Shown here: piece after piece, positions 41,458 through 49,511 of the stretch
How positions within the stretch are numbered: position 1 is the stretch's first letter
Layout: the number at the start of each line of letters is the position of its first letter
Source: Thermoplasmata archaeon
Lineage (GTDB): Archaea; Thermoplasmatota; Thermoplasmata; Lutacidiplasmatales; UBA184
Direction of reading: 5' to 3'
DNA length: 60,737 nucleotides
NCBI GenBank assembly: GCA_027306505.1
Contig: DAHUZP010000074.1
Coordinates: 1-60,737 of the forward strand
Translations under genes and position numbers: made by a program
Notes under the pieces: generated by a model
The model's database searches: none
What the model saw: only the letters and a program-made list of their open reading frames with translations
What the model was told of the DNA's origin: nothing

Positions 41458-41685
41458 TTACCGGGGGACCTGTCCCTTGGACTTCCGCGAGGGAGGGTGC
41501 CCGAGCCGACCTGGAGGTCCCCCCTTCTTCTCGGCTTGCACGCAGTCGAGGCAGATCCGCTCGTCCTCGTCCAGACAGTTCTGACAGGCGATCCGGCCGC
41601 ACGTCGCACAGCGGAGGTGGGCCGGTCGGCCGCAGCGAACGCAAGAGAGCACGATGGAGGGTCGCATCATCTCCGCCGCTCCCAT
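41458..41685 (-). CDS. Small double zinc-finger protein (B-box/LIM-like)
   Basis: 75 residues. Eight Cys in four CxxC pairs: SCVRCGRPAHLRCATCGR and IACQNCLDEDERICLDCVQ, the ring/B-box-like pattern binding two zincs. The tail is basic (KKGGPPGRLGHPPSRKSKG). Translation start ATG 41685 fits the AT box GAGGCTTTAA at 41711-41718. The start overlaps the phosphatase gene end by 19 bp, so it could be the last gene of the gatD operon or have its own promoter. Confidence 0.65.
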   Translation of the reverse strand: MGAAEMMRPSIVLSCVRCGRPAHLRCATCGRIACQNCLDEDERICLDCVQAEKKGGPPGRLGHPPSRKSKGQVPR

Positions 41686-42368
41686 CCAGGCACCAGCAAG
41701 CGGGAGCGGGTTAAAGCCTCTAGGAAGCCCGCACCGTGCTTCGCCCGGGTGATGTAGTCCGCGCTCGCCTTCGCCGCTGCGGACGCGTCGGGGAAGGACA
41801 CCCCGGTCCCCGCCGCTTCGAGGATGCCCACGTCGTTGTCACCGTCCCCCGTGACGAGGCAGTCCGCGAGCGTGAGGCCGAGCTCGGCGAGAGCGAGGCG
41901 GCAAGCCGGCAGCTTGCCGGCCGATGGCTCGAAGAGATGGATCGCGAAGCCGGTGGACTCGACCTTCACCCCGCAGCCCCGGACCGCGAGCTCGATCTCG
42001 CGGACCGGGACCGTGGGCTCGAGCGCGACCTCGGTCTCGCGCCACCGGTCGGTGAAGAGCGCTCTCACCCCCAGGGTCTTGTGGGCCCGCTCGAACGCCC
42101 GGAGGGCGACCTCGCGACGGGCGAGGCGCACCACGCGGTCCTCCCCGAAGTAGACGAGGCCACCGTTCTCGGCGATGATGGGTCCCTTGAGCCCGAGGAA
42201 ACGCTGGAGCCCGAGCACGACCGGCAGGACGTTGCCCGTCGCGAAGAGCACCGGGACCCCTTGGCGATGGAGCTCGGTCAGGGCCCGCACCGCGTCGAGG
42301 TCGATCCGCCGCTCCTGGTCGGTGAGCGTCCCGTCGATGTCGGTGATCACCGCCTTCGGGCGGGGCAT
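41667..42368 (-). CDS. Phosphoglycolate phosphatase, archaeal HAD type
   Basis: 233 residues from ATG 42368. HAD motif I VITDIDGTLTD, motif II LFATGN, the C2 cap with GPIIAENGGLVYFG, motif III lysine (KVESTGFAIHLF region and AGKLPACRLAL) and motif IV VTGDGDNDVGILEAAG, as in archaeal PGPase (Thermoplasma TA0175 type). Hydrolyses phosphoglycolate or related sugar phosphates. It lies 35 bp after gatE on the same strand. Confidence 0.88.
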   Translation of the reverse strand: MPRPKAVITDIDGTLTDQERRIDLDAVRALTELHRQGVPVLFATGNVLPVVLGLQRFLGLKGPIIAENGGLVYFGEDRVVRLARREVALRAFERAHKTLGVRALFTDRWRETEVALEPTVPVREIELAVRGCGVKVESTGFAIHLFEPSAGKLPACRLALAELGLTLADCLVTGDGDNDVGILEAAGTGVSFPDASAAAKASADYITRAKHGAGFLEALTRSRLLVPGWERRR

Positions 42369-42403
42369 CGCGGGAGACCTCGAGCGAGGACGACGTGCCG
42401 CGG

Positions 42404-44299
42404 TCAAGCCTTCGGGGCCCCCGAGGAGAGGCTCGCGAGCCGCTCGTTGAGGACCTTGCGGAGCGCTGAGGCGACCTCCTTGCCGTCCTTGCGTCCACGC
42501 ACCTTCGCCATGAGGTCCCCCATGAGGGGCTGGAACGCGGCGGGTCCCTTCTCCTGGAGCAAGGGGAGGTTCGCCTCCACGATGCCCCGGGCGAGCGTCT
42601 CCAGCTCCTCCCCCATGGGGCCGGAGAGCCCCGCCCCGGAGATCGCCTGTTCGAGGTCCAAGTGTTCGAGGAACCGTCGGCGAAGCACGGGGGCGAGCCC
42701 CTCCTTCGCGAACCTTCCCGCTTCGACCGCCGAGAGGAGGGGACCCAGCAGGTCCACGCGCGCCGCGTCCTCCTCGGCGATGAGAGCTCCCAGCTCCGAC
42801 TCGAGCGCCGGCATCTCCTGGGTCAGCAAGCGAGCGACGAGGGGCACCGAGTGGCCCTTCGCCACGAGGAGGTCGAAGACCTCGACCTCGCCGTCCCGCA
42901 GGAGCTTGCGAGCGACGTCCGACGCGAGGCCCGAGCGTCCCTCCAGCCGTTGGAGGGTGTCTTCGGGCCGCTCGGGAAGGCGGCGGCGGACCTCCTCCAA
43001 CCGTTCGCTGGGGATGGGGATCGGGGCCACGTCCGTCTCGGGGTACATCCGGTGCCTCCCGGGAAGCGGACGGTTGTAGCGGGTCCGTCCCTCCAACGCG
43101 GGGTCTCGGGTCTCCTCGGGGACCCCCTCCAGCGCCTCCCGAGCACGGGCCCGGACCGCGGAGAGCGCGCGTTCGGCGACAGGGGGCGAGGAGGCGACCA
43201 GGACGAAGGCGTCGAGTTCCGGGTCCCCGAGCCCGAGGGCCGAGCGCACGCCGGCCACCTCCTCCGCACCCACGCCGTAGGCCGGCAGCTCGTCCGAGTG
43301 AAGGATCCCTCCGGACCCCATCGCCCGCGCATGGTCCGCGAGCTCCCTCCCGAGCCGCTCCGGTCCGGTCTTCGAGGTCCCCAGCCGCCCGGCGAAGCCG
43401 GGGAGAAGGACCGCCAGCACCCGCCCTCCCTTGGAGAGGGTCTCCCGGATCCCCTTGGACCCGGTGGTAGAGAAACTGGACGAGACGTCGACCGGTGGAC
43501 CGGAGGGCACCGTCGCCCCGCGCGCTTTGAGCTCCTCGCGGACCTTGAGCAGCAGCGTCTGGCGGTCGACCTCGTTCTCGACGAACAGGGGGATCGCTCG
43601 AAGCTCCTGGACCCCCTTGATCTCGACCCGGGCTCCTCCCTCGATGCTGACGTTGAGGTCCTCTCGGATCGTGCCGAGCCCCCTCTTCACCCGGCGCGTC
43701 GCCCGCAGCAGGACGCCGAGGGCCTCGGCCACCTCGCGGGCCTCCTGCCCACCGGAGATCTCAGGACCGGTCGCGATCTCCAAGAGAGGGATCCCCAGGC
43801 GGTCGAGCCGATACGTCACCTCCTCGGGGGTCTCCCGCACCTTGCGGGCCGCGTCCTCCTCCAGGCAGATCGAGGGGATGGTGAAGCGCTTCCCGCCGAC
43901 CTGCACCGCCCCGTCCACCGCGATAAGCGCCGTCCGCTGGAAGCCGCTCGTGTTCGAGCCGTCCACGACGGTCTTCCTCATCACCTGGATCTCGTCCACG
44001 ACCCTCGCCCCGAGGAGCTCCGCCATGGTGAGGGCGACCTCCAGGGCCCTCGGGTTGAGCGCGTGCGGCGGCTCCTCGTCGGCCTCGACGAGGCAGGAGT
44101 GAGGGGAGACCTCGTAGCGGTAGCGCAGCCCCCGGCGGGTCTGCGCCTGGGCGGCTCGGTCCGCCGTGCCCGTCTCCCCGACCACCGCCCGCAACCGTCG
44201 CACGAACGCGCCCTGGGTCAGGTCGGAGAGCTCACAGGGGCACACGCAGAAGAGCTTCCCCGTCGCGAGCTGCTGGTGGATCTCGAGCCCAACCTTCAC
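42404..44299 (-). CDS. gatE: Glu-tRNA(Gln) amidotransferase subunit E
   Basis: 631 residues from GTG 44299, whose GTGA overlaps the gatD stop. N-terminal KVGLEIHQQLATGKLFCVCP, SPHSCLVEADEEPPH, the kinase-type core KTVVDGSNTSGFQRTALIAV and IREDLNVSIEGGARVEIKGV are typical GatE/GatB motifs; an AspRS-like insertion (about 280-400) is specific to GatE; the C-terminal YqeY-like tail ends in VRGRKDGKEVASALRKVLNE. With GatD it turns Glu-tRNA(Gln) into Gln-tRNA(Gln), an archaea-only pathway. The frame is open far upstream, but the domain begins at GTG. Confidence 0.95.
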   Translation of the reverse strand: MKVGLEIHQQLATGKLFCVCPCELSDLTQGAFVRRLRAVVGETGTADRAAQAQTRRGLRYRYEVSPHSCLVEADEEPPHALNPRALEVALTMAELLGARVVDEIQVMRKTVVDGSNTSGFQRTALIAVDGAVQVGGKRFTIPSICLEEDAARKVRETPEEVTYRLDRLGIPLLEIATGPEISGGQEAREVAEALGVLLRATRRVKRGLGTIREDLNVSIEGGARVEIKGVQELRAIPLFVENEVDRQTLLLKVREELKARGATVPSGPPVDVSSSFSTTGSKGIRETLSKGGRVLAVLLPGFAGRLGTSKTGPERLGRELADHARAMGSGGILHSDELPAYGVGAEEVAGVRSALGLGDPELDAFVLVASSPPVAERALSAVRARAREALEGVPEETRDPALEGRTRYNRPLPGRHRMYPETDVAPIPIPSERLEEVRRRLPERPEDTLQRLEGRSGLASDVARKLLRDGEVEVFDLLVAKGHSVPLVARLLTQEMPALESELGALIAEEDAARVDLLGPLLSAVEAGRFAKEGLAPVLRRRFLEHLDLEQAISGAGLSGPMGEELETLARGIVEANLPLLQEKGPAAFQPLMGDLMAKVRGRKDGKEVASALRKVLNERLASLSSGAPKA

Positions 44300-45678
44300 G
44301 AGGGACCTCCCGACGCGGGGGGGTGTTCCTGGAGCAGCATCGCCCGGTTCGGAGCGAACTCCCCCGCCACCTCGCGCAACAGATGCTCTCGCACGACCAC
44401 GCCGTTCGAACTGCGCCCAAGGGCCCAGAGGAGCTTCACATACCCGGTCTCGGGGCTCATGTCGCCGAGGTAAGCCACACCGGCCTGAAGCAGCTCCCGA
44501 CCCCGCGAGTACACGAAGGGGTCCACTTCCCCCTCGAGGCATTGGGTCGCCATGGCCACCACGACTCCGCGCTCGGAGGCCCGACGGATCCAGGGCAAGT
44601 GGGCAGTGGAGACGTGGCCCATGCCGGTGCCCGCGAGCAGGACGCCTCGGGCCACCCCCGAGCAGGACTCGGCGATGGATGGTGAGAGCCCAGGATGGAC
44701 CCACACCAGGAGGGCCGCGTCTCCGAAGCCGAGCTCGGCGCGGGCCGGTCCCGCGTGACGGGGGCGGTGGGGGCCTTCCCAGTGGATCCCGTGCGCGTCC
44801 AACCGACCCAGGGGTCGTTCGTTGAGGGTACGGAAAGCGTCGCGACGCGTCGAGTGCATCTTCCGCACCCGGGTGCCACGATGGATCGCGAGCTGGGCAT
44901 CGGAGGGGCCGGCATGCATCACCACCACGACCTCGCCGAGGTCCGCCTCCCGAGCCACCCTGACCGCTCCGATGATGTTCTCCACGCCGTCCGACGACGG
45001 ACGGTCGATGGACCGCTGAGCGCCCACCACGACGACCGGGCCGGGCAGGTCCCGCAGCTGGAAGGCGAGGGCGGCGGAGGTGTAGGCGAGGGTGTCGGTG
45101 CCCATCGCGACGACGATGCCACGAACGCCCCGCTGGAACTCCTCGACCACTTCCTGCGCGAGGCGCGTCCAGACCTCGGGGGTCATGTCCTCGCTGAGGA
45201 TCTCGGCGACGTTGCGGACCTCGAGGGGCCCCCCGGCCCCTATGCCGGGGTAGAGGGACTCCAGGTTCCTCGCGTCATGCACCGGGTGGACCCCCCCCGT
45301 CACGTAGTCGATGCGCGAGGCGATGGTGCCCCCGGTGGTGAGGATCGCGACCGTTCCGGGAGAGGCCTTGGATGGCCGGTCCTCCCGGGAAGCGGCCTCC
45401 GAGGGGACCTCCAACGAAGGTTCACCGAACGGGGGGCCCGGGATCACTTGGAAGGTGGTTCCCGGCTCGATCCGGACCCCCACGTTGTAGCCCGAGGCGA
45501 GCTTGAGCTTGACCACGCCGGGAGAGGAGAGCACCTCCGGCGGCAGCAGCCATCCTTCCAGCCGACGGTGGTCAGGGGTCTCGAGGGCGACATGGGTCCC
45601 CAGAGGCAGTCGGCGAAGATGCTCGAAGAGCGGGGGAGCGGGGTGCTCCGATCCCTCGGCCTTGGAAGGTCCCGTCAT
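44296..45678 (-). CDS. gatD: Glu-tRNA(Gln) amidotransferase subunit D
   Basis: 460 residues from ATG 45678. An N-terminal ~85-residue beta domain (GTHVALETPDHRRLEGWLLP) is followed by the L-asparaginase-like core: ILTTGGTIASRIDY (first catalytic Thr), VVAMGTDTLAYTSAAL (Thr-Asp of the second catalytic site), RPSSDGVENIIGA, and GATGMGHVSTAH-type loop LLAGTGMGHVSTAHL. It releases ammonia from Gln or Asn for GatE. ATG overlaps the stop of the upstream small gene (ATGA). Confidence 0.95.
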   Translation of the reverse strand: MTGPSKAEGSEHPAPPLFEHLRRLPLGTHVALETPDHRRLEGWLLPPEVLSSPGVVKLKLASGYNVGVRIEPGTTFQVIPGPPFGEPSLEVPSEAASREDRPSKASPGTVAILTTGGTIASRIDYVTGGVHPVHDARNLESLYPGIGAGGPLEVRNVAEILSEDMTPEVWTRLAQEVVEEFQRGVRGIVVAMGTDTLAYTSAALAFQLRDLPGPVVVVGAQRSIDRPSSDGVENIIGAVRVAREADLGEVVVVMHAGPSDAQLAIHRGTRVRKMHSTRRDAFRTLNERPLGRLDAHGIHWEGPHRPRHAGPARAELGFGDAALLVWVHPGLSPSIAESCSGVARGVLLAGTGMGHVSTAHLPWIRRASERGVVVAMATQCLEGEVDPFVYSRGRELLQAGVAYLGDMSPETGYVKLLWALGRSSNGVVVREHLLREVAGEFAPNRAMLLQEHPPASGGPS

Positions 45679-46121
45679 GGGGTCACTTCCGGTCCTGAGC
45701 AGAACGCGGCGATCCCTTCCCGGAGCAGCAGGCAAGCGGCGGCGACGAAGAGCTCGTCGGGAGGAGAGACGCGCGTGAGGTGGCCGATGATCCGCCCCGC
45801 CGCCTCCCCGGGGTCCTGGAATCGACCTGGCTGCGTCCGCAGGTCCTCGCAGATCTGCTCGCGCACCGGTGCCATCATGGCCCGCATCACCCGAAGCCCG
45901 TGCTGCGCCAGCTCCTCGGAGCTCTCCCCGGCACCAGGGACCAGGGGACCCGAGGGGGCCCCGTGGATGTGGATGCCCTCAGGGACGGGGCGCTGGACCG
46001 AGCCGGGATGCATCCGCTCCTGGAGGTCGAGAAGGCCCTGCTCGTAGAGCAAGGCGACCTTCTGTTCGAGCTCCGGGCGGGGGAGGGCGAACAGGGCTTG
46101 GAAGGCGGGCGGCGCGGGCAC
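45675..46121 (-). CDS. Helical protein at the head of the gatDE operon
   Basis: 148 residues from GTG 46121. All-alpha composition with a His/Gly-rich linker (GIHIHGAPSGPLVPG), an N-terminal helix ALPRPELEQKVALLYEQGLL and C-terminal helices FVAAACLLLREGIAAF. No family recognised. The leaderless GTG start is fixed by the TATA box 46141-46150, and it is translationally coupled to gatD (ATGA at 45675-45678), so a role linked to Gln-tRNA formation is possible by context. Confidence 0.65.
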   Translation of the reverse strand: MPAPPAFQALFALPRPELEQKVALLYEQGLLDLQERMHPGSVQRPVPEGIHIHGAPSGPLVPGAGESSEELAQHGLRVMRAMMAPVREQICEDLRTQPGRFQDPGEAAGRIIGHLTRVSPPDELFVAAACLLLREGIAAFCSGPEVTP

Positions 46122-46140
46122 GCCGCGGGGGAGGGCCCCC

Positions 46141-46150
46141 TTCTATAAAG
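46141..46150 (-). promoter_or_regulatory. TATA box of the gatD operon
   Basis: CTTTATAGAA on the minus strand, 20-29 nt before GTG 46121; strong AT box, leaderless geometry. Confidence 0.7.
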
Positions 46151-46190
46151 CGGACGGCGACGCAAAGGCTCCACGCCCCCCGCTCGCCAC

Positions 46191-46198
46191 GTTTATCT
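46191..46198 (+). promoter_or_regulatory. TATA box of the DUF4139 gene
   Basis: GTTTATCT, 28-35 nt before GTG 46226; it supports this start rather than the long upstream open frame. Confidence 0.6.
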
Positions 46199-46225
46199 CA
46201 AAGGTCCCGGTCGAGTCCCCCGAGA

Positions 46226-48235
46226 GTGGAAACTCTGACCGAAGTCCTTCCTGTGAGCCGTCTGGTCCTCTACAAGCATGGCGTGGGCTACGTGGAGCGA
46301 AAGGGCAGCGTCAAGGGTGCGACGGTGGAGCTCGAGTTCCTCCGGCAGGACATGGACGACGTGCTCAAGTCGCTCCTGGTGTACGATCACGGAGGAGGGA
46401 AGGTCACCGGCGTCTCCTACGACGGGGCGGAGGACGTCCAACAGAAGCTCGAGAAGAAGGCCCTGGTCCCCCCTGAGAAAGAGGCCCTGGTGGGGCTCCT
46501 TCGCAAGCTGCCGGGCTACCGCGTCCGGGTCAAGAGCACCGCGAGCGAGATCGTGGGGGAAGTGGTCGGGACCGATGAGTCCGAGTTCATGGGATCGGGC
46601 GAGGTCGCGGTCCCGAACCCCAAGCTCCTGGTGCGCGAAGCCTCCGGGAGACTGGTCCCCGTCCCCTTGCGGGAGCTCGTGAACCTGGAGATCGCCGACG
46701 ACGGCGCTTCGGAGGACCTGCAGTACTTCCTGCGGCTCATCACTTCGGAGCGCAAGAAGGACCGGCGACACCTCACGGTGTACCTGGAAGGCGACCAGCA
46801 CGACCTTTCCGTCGCCTACCTCACTTCCGCGCCGAGCTGGCGGGTCACCTACCGGCTGGACCACCGCAAGGAGGGAACGGGGTTGCAGGCCTGGGGCGTC
46901 GTGGACAACTGGCTCGAGGAGGACCTCAAGGGGGTCCAGGTGAGCCTTGTCGCCGGGAAACCGATCTCGTTCGTCTACGACATCTACGTGCCCCGCACGG
47001 TCCACCGGCCGGTCGTTCGTGAAGAGGTTCGCACGCTCGACGCCCCCGTGGAGCTAGAGGGAGCTGCGCTCGGGGAGGTCTCCGATGCGCGCCAAGAGGA
47101 ACGGGCCCAGGCGAGCGGCGGCGGAGCGGCGTTCGCCCCCCCCGCCGTGTCCGCCGCACCGCGCGGCGCGGTGACCATGGCCCGGGCGAAGATGGCACGG
47201 AATGGCCCGGACCTCCAGGCGACGCTCGCCGAGTCGGCGCGGGTCGAGACCAGGCAGGTGCAGGGCGGCGACTTCTTCCGCTACGACGTGACCGCTCCCC
47301 TGACCGTCCTGCGGGGACAGTCGGCGCTGGTGCCGATCCTTCAGGGAGGGGTGCCGGCCGAGCGCATCCTGGTCTACAACGACGCGAAGGTGCCCGGGAA
47401 CCCGGTCGCGGTCCTCCGGTGGAAGAACGGACAAGGCGTTCTCGAGCGGGGACCGGTGGTCGTGCTCGAGGAGGGGACCTACGCGGGAGAGGCGATCTTG
47501 AGCTACACGCCGAACGAGGCGGAGTGCAGGGTCGCCTTCGCGGTGGACCTGGGGGTCCAGGTGAAGCTGGAAGAGGTCTCGAGCCGGAGCACCATGGGGC
47601 TCGTGGTCGACCGGACCTACGCCCGGCGGGAGGAGAAGCGAAGGAAGCGCACCACCTATACCGTGGAGAACCGCGGGCCGGAGGGCGCGCCGCTCCTCAT
47701 CGAGCACCCGCGCGAGCCGGGCTGGAACCTCCTGGAGGGTCAGAAGCCGGAGGAAGAGACCCCCGACCTACGTCGGTTCCGGCTCCAGCTCCAGCCGAAA
47801 AGCCGGATCACCCTCGTGGTGACGGAGGAGCGGGTCGATTCGGTGGCCCAAGCGACCGCGTCGCTCGCCTTGCCGCTCATGGAGAGCATCCTGGGGGAGG
47901 GCTCGCTCACGGGGCCCGCGCTGCAGCATCTCAAGGCGCTCATCGAGGTCCACACGGAGAAGACGCGGCTCGAGCATGCGATGGGGACGCTGCAACAGAC
48001 GCGGAACACGCTCGTCCAGGAGCAGAACCGGGTGCGCGTAAACCTCTCGACGGTGCTTGCCTCCCAGAACAGGGCCCTGCAGACCCGCTACACCGAAGAA
48101 CTGCAGAGCCTAGAGCAGCGCCTCGTCGATCTGCTCCAGGAGGAGGACCGCTTGCGGGCGGCCATCGCCGCCCAGGAGAAGAGGGGGGACCAGCTCATTG
48201 ACACCTGGCCCTCTTCGAAGGCGGCGGCCGGCTGA
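46226..48235 (+). CDS. DUF4139 domain-containing protein
   Basis: 669 residues from GTG 46226. The N-terminal DUF4140-like strands (SRLVLYKHGVGYVERKGSVK; DDVLKSLLVYDHGGGKVTGV) lead into the DUF4139 beta region (PSWRVTYRLDHRKEGTGLQA, GVVDNWLEEDLKGVQVSLVAG with the conserved N-W-x-x-D pattern; RRKRTTYTVENRGPEGAPLL). The C-terminal ~120 residues form a coiled coil (LEHAMGTLQQTRNTLVQEQN, ELQSLEQRLVDLLQEED). An Ala-rich linker separates the halves (about 300-330). No signal peptide. Function of the family unknown; it is widespread as a structural or envelope-related protein. Confidence 0.8.
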   Translation: METLTEVLPVSRLVLYKHGVGYVERKGSVKGATVELEFLRQDMDDVLKSLLVYDHGGGKVTGVSYDGAEDVQQKLEKKALVPPEKEALVGLLRKLPGYRVRVKSTASEIVGEVVGTDESEFMGSGEVAVPNPKLLVREASGRLVPVPLRELVNLEIADDGASEDLQYFLRLITSERKKDRRHLTVYLEGDQHDLSVAYLTSAPSWRVTYRLDHRKEGTGLQAWGVVDNWLEEDLKGVQVSLVAGKPISFVYDIYVPRTVHRPVVREEVRTLDAPVELEGAALGEVSDARQEERAQASGGGAAFAPPAVSAAPRGAVTMARAKMARNGPDLQATLAESARVETRQVQGGDFFRYDVTAPLTVLRGQSALVPILQGGVPAERILVYNDAKVPGNPVAVLRWKNGQGVLERGPVVVLEEGTYAGEAILSYTPNEAECRVAFAVDLGVQVKLEEVSSRSTMGLVVDRTYARREEKRRKRTTYTVENRGPEGAPLLIEHPREPGWNLLEGQKPEEETPDLRRFRLQLQPKSRITLVVTEERVDSVAQATASLALPLMESILGEGSLTGPALQHLKALIEVHTEKTRLEHAMGTLQQTRNTLVQEQNRVRVNLSTVLASQNRALQTRYTEELQSLEQRLVDLLQEEDRLRAAIAAQEKRGDQLIDTWPSSKAAAG

Positions 48236-48257
48236 GATGGCCTGGTCCGGACCGGCC

Positions 48258-48265
48258 TTTAATAC
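48258..48265 (+). promoter_or_regulatory. TATA box of the tRNA gene
   Basis: TTTAATAC, 47-54 nt upstream of the mature tRNA 5' end, implying a ~20-30-nt 5' leader to be removed by RNase P. Confidence 0.5.
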
Positions 48266-48311
48266 CCCAAGGCGGTGCCCGCTTCGTCTCGGAGGAAAAG
48301 CGCGACAACAC

Positions 48312-48417
48312 GCCCGTGTGGGGTAGCTACGGAGGGGGGCCGTTCCCCCTTCTGCTACACTGGATATCCTAGAGGCCTGCGGAGTCTCAGACCTGGGTTC
48401 GAATCCCAGCACGGGCG
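48312..48417 (+). tRNA. tRNA-Arg(GCG) with a D-loop intron (about 48328-48359)
   Basis: Cloverleaf: acceptor GCCCGTG/CACGGGC with discriminator G48417; D-stem GGGT/TCCT (G10-U25 type); anticodon stem GAGGC/GTCTC; loop CTGCGGA giving anticodon GCG at 48379-48381; variable AGAC; T-arm CTGGG-TTCGAAT-CCCAG. The D-loop is interrupted after C48327 by ~32 nt. Exon TAGC (48324-48327) pairs with GCTA (48354-48357), followed by a 3-nt bulge TAC and an inner helix GGAGGGGG/CCCCCTTC, with a second 3-nt bulge CAC at 48358-48360: a bulge-helix-bulge motif cut by archaeal splicing endonuclease. Removing it restores a normal 74-nt tRNA with the AGCCTGGATA D-loop. Exact borders may shift by 1-2 nt. CCA is not encoded. 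Confidence 0.85.
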
Positions 48418-48669
48418 TCCCACCGCCTTGGCGGGGGCAAGAACCACCCACGCATTGCCCCCGCCTCCCCCCCCAGGGTGAAGGGACCGAAGGTCTCCCA
48501 GCGGGACGACACCTGGCGGGCGAAGCGGATCGCGCAGATCCGCTCGCTGCCCTGCAGGACCAGTAGGACGCGCGGAGCGTGGTCCAGGACCGATCCCGAG
48601 AGAGGGGTCGGTCGCCGCCGAGGCGAGTTCGGGGAGGACTGGCGTGGCAGAGAGACGCCGAACTCGCCA
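48418..48669. other. Post-tRNA region with minus-strand coding remnant
   Basis: No intact gene. On the minus strand a stretch near 48590-48470 reads HAPRVLLVLQGSERICAIRF and RQVSSRWETFGPFTLG without any start codon; it looks like the tail of a lost gene. Confidence 0.3.
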
Positions 48670-48882
48670 TCAAACCCACCACGCCCCGCACCCGCACTCC
48701 GACCCGCGCCAGATCCCGGGCCTGACGAGGAGAATGGCCCCGTGGTGAATGCAGTAGGGGTATTCCCCGAAGTGAAGCTCCTCGATCCAAACGAGCCCCC
48801 GGCGGACCGAGTCCATCCCGTTCGTGGGAGGCTTGCTTCCTGGCCTCGGAGGCACCTCTTTGAGATCACGCAACGCCTGCAC
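48670..48882 (-). CDS. Small zinc-ribbon-like protein
   Basis: 70 residues from GTG 48882. The C-terminal half YPYCIHHGAILLVRPGIWRG followed by SECGCGAWWV has the C-x2-H ... W-R-x-x-x-C-x-C arrangement of small zinc-binding proteins common in phages and mobile elements (CxxHG...GIWRC..CG.G). Its position just after the tRNA fits an accessory origin. It could alternatively be a fragment of a larger, decayed gene. Confidence 0.4.
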   Translation of the reverse strand: MQALRDLKEVPPRPGSKPPTNGMDSVRRGLVWIEELHFGEYPYCIHHGAILLVRPGIWRGSECGCGAWWV

Positions 48883-49154
48883 GCTCGCCCTCGCGAGGAG
48901 GGGCGGGGCGACCGGGCCCGCATCATGCCGTGCGGGCGAGCGAGTCTACCGCAACGGAGCTTCGAGCGGGGCCGCGCTGGCTTGATGATCGGCCCGCGCG
49001 CTCGATGGCCGTCCGCTTGCGCGCGCTGGGCAAGACAAGGAAAGACCACCGTCTGGGTGCGCTGCCGACTGGCCGCCGACCTTGCCGGTTTCTGTCGATA
49101 CGGTACCCAGAGAGATGAACTGACTCGAGAAGAGGAAACGGGCCCGTGGACCCG
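48883..49154. other. Intergenic region, nothing recognised
   Basis: About 270 bases with only biased shadow frames; no RNA, repeat or gene could be supported. Confidence 0.3.
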
Positions 49155-49373
49155 TCATGGGTTCCTTGACACCGTGATGGATGGGCCCGGTTCCGCTTCG
49201 ATGGCCTTGATCTTGGCGTCGGCCTCCTCCAGAGCGCGGTTCAACTCGTTGGCCCGGAGCTTGTCCTCCGACGTACCTGACTTGGCCGTTCGGTCCGCGG
49301 CCTCCTCCCATCGGATTGCGATCTCTGCCCGCTCAAAGCTGGCCGTTTCCAACCTGAGGGGCTTGTCGGTCAT
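49155..49373 (-). CDS. Small coiled-coil protein
   Basis: 72 residues from ATG 49373. Nearly all helix: FERAEIAIRWEEAADRTAKS and LRANELNRALEEADAKIKAI have heptad spacing; the protein is acidic with no Cys or TM. It lies 139 bp upstream of the end of the large DUF3494 gene on the same strand. No family recognised; codon use is normal. Confidence 0.5.
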   Translation of the reverse strand: MTDKPLRLETASFERAEIAIRWEEAADRTAKSGTSEDKLRANELNRALEEADAKIKAIEAEPGPSITVSRNP

Positions 49374-49511
49374 CGATGGACGTCCAGGCGACGATGGTCC
49401 GTCGGCGAGGGCCTGGTGGCCGCCGAGCCCGGTTCGCTCACGGGGGTAGCCGGAGGAGTGTTCCCCGCAGAACTCCCGTTGGCCAGATTAGCTGCGAGGG
49501 GAGTCTTTTGC

